Below, in pieces: positions 5,694 to 6,541 of a DNA stretch of 6,541 nt. The DNA comes from Caldilineaceae bacterium (GTDB taxonomy: Bacteria > Chloroflexota > Anaerolineae > Caldilineales > Caldilineaceae), in the NCBI GenBank assembly GCA_026645635.1, contig JAPKMV010000195.1, positions 1 to 6,541 on the forward strand, given 5' to 3'. The position numbers were made by a program, and so were the translations under genes. Position 1 is the stretch's first letter; each line of letters opens with the position of its first letter. The notes beneath the pieces were generated by a model, which searched no databases, had not been told where the DNA came from, and saw only the letters and a program-made list of their open reading frames with translations.

Positions 5694-6541
5694 AAACGCC
5701 ACCAGCAACTGCGCCAGCACGATTTTGACAATCGTCGCCATCGGGAAAGCCAGCGCATAGCCGTGGTTGGGCAGGTCGTTCTTGGCCTGGCCCAGCGAAA
5801 AGGCTTGCACCGCCGGCTGTGTATGCACGGCCGCCACCATGCCCGCGGCCACCGCAAAGGGAATGCGCAGCAGTTTGTGGCTCAGGACGATCATCAGCAG
5901 CGCGGTCATGATCGAAACCACCGCGCCCGCCACCAAAATCTGCACACCGCCGCTGTTCTGCAGCGTATTTAGAAAAGTGTAGCCGGAGCGGATACCGATG
6001 CCGGCGAGCAGAACCACCAGCCCAAACTGGCGCAAGGTCAAATTGGCGCTGTAGGGCAACGACCACACAATCGGGCCGGTGCGCCGCAGCGCGCTGAGGA
6101 TCAACGCCACGATCAGCGGGCCGCCGGCGTCGCCCAGCTTGAACTGCACGCCGCCCGGCAGAGGAATGGGGATCGACCCCACGATCAACCCCAGGGTAAT
6201 GCCCAGGCCGAGCGACAGCAGGTTGATCTCGCTCAACGCCTTGTACGAATCGCCGAAAAAGTCGGAGATGGCGCGCATCTGACTGCGCGGGGCTACGACG
6301 CGCACGCGGTCGCCCAACTCCAGCACCAGATCACTGGCCGCCAGCAGTTCGATGTCCCCGCGGCGCACCCGGGTGACGATGGCGCCGAAGCGCCGCGCCA
6401 GGTGCAGCTCAGAGAGGCGCTTCCCCACCGGGTGATAGTTGGAGACGAAGACGCGGCGAAAGTCGTAGACGCTGCGATCCACATCCAACTGCTCCGCCAC
6501 CGGCTCGCCCAGCGCGGCCACCACCGCATCCACTTCCTCCG
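5682..6541 (-). CDS. AspT/YidE-type antiporter with RCK_C domain (partial, N-terminus outside window)
   Basis: The frame is open to the right edge, giving 285 residues to the TAA. It is the C-terminal half of a transporter in the aspartate-alanine exchanger family (YidE/YbjL/AspT), whose full proteins have two similar membrane halves flanking TrkA_C (RCK_C) domains. Residues 17-95 form an RCK_C domain, where VSNYHPVGKRLSELHL, FGAIVTRVRRG and LELGDRVRVVA give the usual strand pattern. Six hydrophobic segments follow at about 107-126, 139-155, 170-186, 198-219, 227-247 and 261-282. Family-typical stretches include GGPLIVALILSALRRTGPIVW, FGLVVLLAGIGIRSG and the end GYALAFPMATIVKIVLAQLL. The substrate cannot be told from sequence; RCK_C domains usually bind small ligands or nucleotides. 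The GTG at 6533 is internal and not the start. It lies 114 nt before the response regulator on the same strand, but an intergenic repeat separates them, so a shared transcript is uncertain. Confidence 0.87.
   Translation of the reverse strand, partial: EEVDAVVAALGEPVAEQLDVDRSVYDFRRVFVSNYHPVGKRLSELHLARRFGAIVTRVRRGDIELLAASDLVLELGDRVRVVAPRSQMRAISDFFGDSYKALSEINLLSLGLGITLGLIVGSIPIPLPGGVQFKLGDAGGPLIVALILSALRRTGPIVWSLPYSANLTLRQFGLVVLLAGIGIRSGYTFLNTLQNSGGVQILVAGAVVSIMTALLMIVLSHKLLRIPFAVAAGMVAAVHTQPAVQAFSLGQAKNDLPNHGYALAFPMATIVKIVLAQLLVAFLPK

Noticed and set aside
6293..6533. GTG at 6533 as the start of the antiporter gene
   Set aside because: The frame stays open upstream to the window edge, and the RCK_C domain would begin without the preceding membrane half that this family always has.

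Overview
The window is high-GC bacterial chromosome. Its style suggests the phylum Chloroflexota (Anaerolineae or Caldilineae-like): the lipoprotein has a very long Ala/Pro/Thr linker after its lipobox cysteine, 9-bp-periodic repeats lie between genes, and a DUF433/DUF5615 toxin-antitoxin pair is present. This placement rests on general familiarity and was not computed.

Layout. Positions 1-822 (minus) hold most of a phosphate-binding lipoprotein gene, pstS, cut by the window edge. Positions 823-1405 are non-coding: an array of 11-bp-spaced GTTAAC-like units (959-1020) that looks like a Pho box driving pstS, then a 130-bp imperfect inverted-repeat element (1146-1275), then a likely promoter for the next operon. 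Positions 1406-2022 (plus) are an overlapping antitoxin-toxin pair (DUF433, then a DUF5615 PIN-like protein). Positions 2119-3627 (minus) encode a PhoR-type sensor kinase, preceded by a second array of the same 11-bp units. Positions 3811-4005 (minus) carry a short remnant resembling an Mrr-type restriction endonuclease. Positions 4006-4731 (minus) encode an AlbA_2/HATPase_c_4/winged-helix protein that seems to have lost its middle in an in-frame deletion. Positions 4842-5567 (minus) encode an OmpR/PhoB-type response regulator. From 5682 to the right edge (minus) lies the C-terminal part of an AspT/YidE-type antiporter with an RCK_C (TrkA_C) domain.

How it fits together. pstS, the kinase and the response regulator look like the phosphate-starvation module. 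The kinase has almost no extracytoplasmic loop, which fits the model in which PhoR reads phosphate status through the Pst transporter and PhoU. The shared 11-bp array upstream of both pstS and the kinase suggests that the regulator controls both. The usual phoB-phoR adjacency is broken by about 1.2 kb carrying a shrunken regulator gene and a restriction-enzyme remnant. Together with the toxin-antitoxin pair on the other side of the kinase, this makes the module look like a conserved core invaded by accessory DNA that has since decayed. I see no CRISPR array, tRNA, rRNA or intact transposase.
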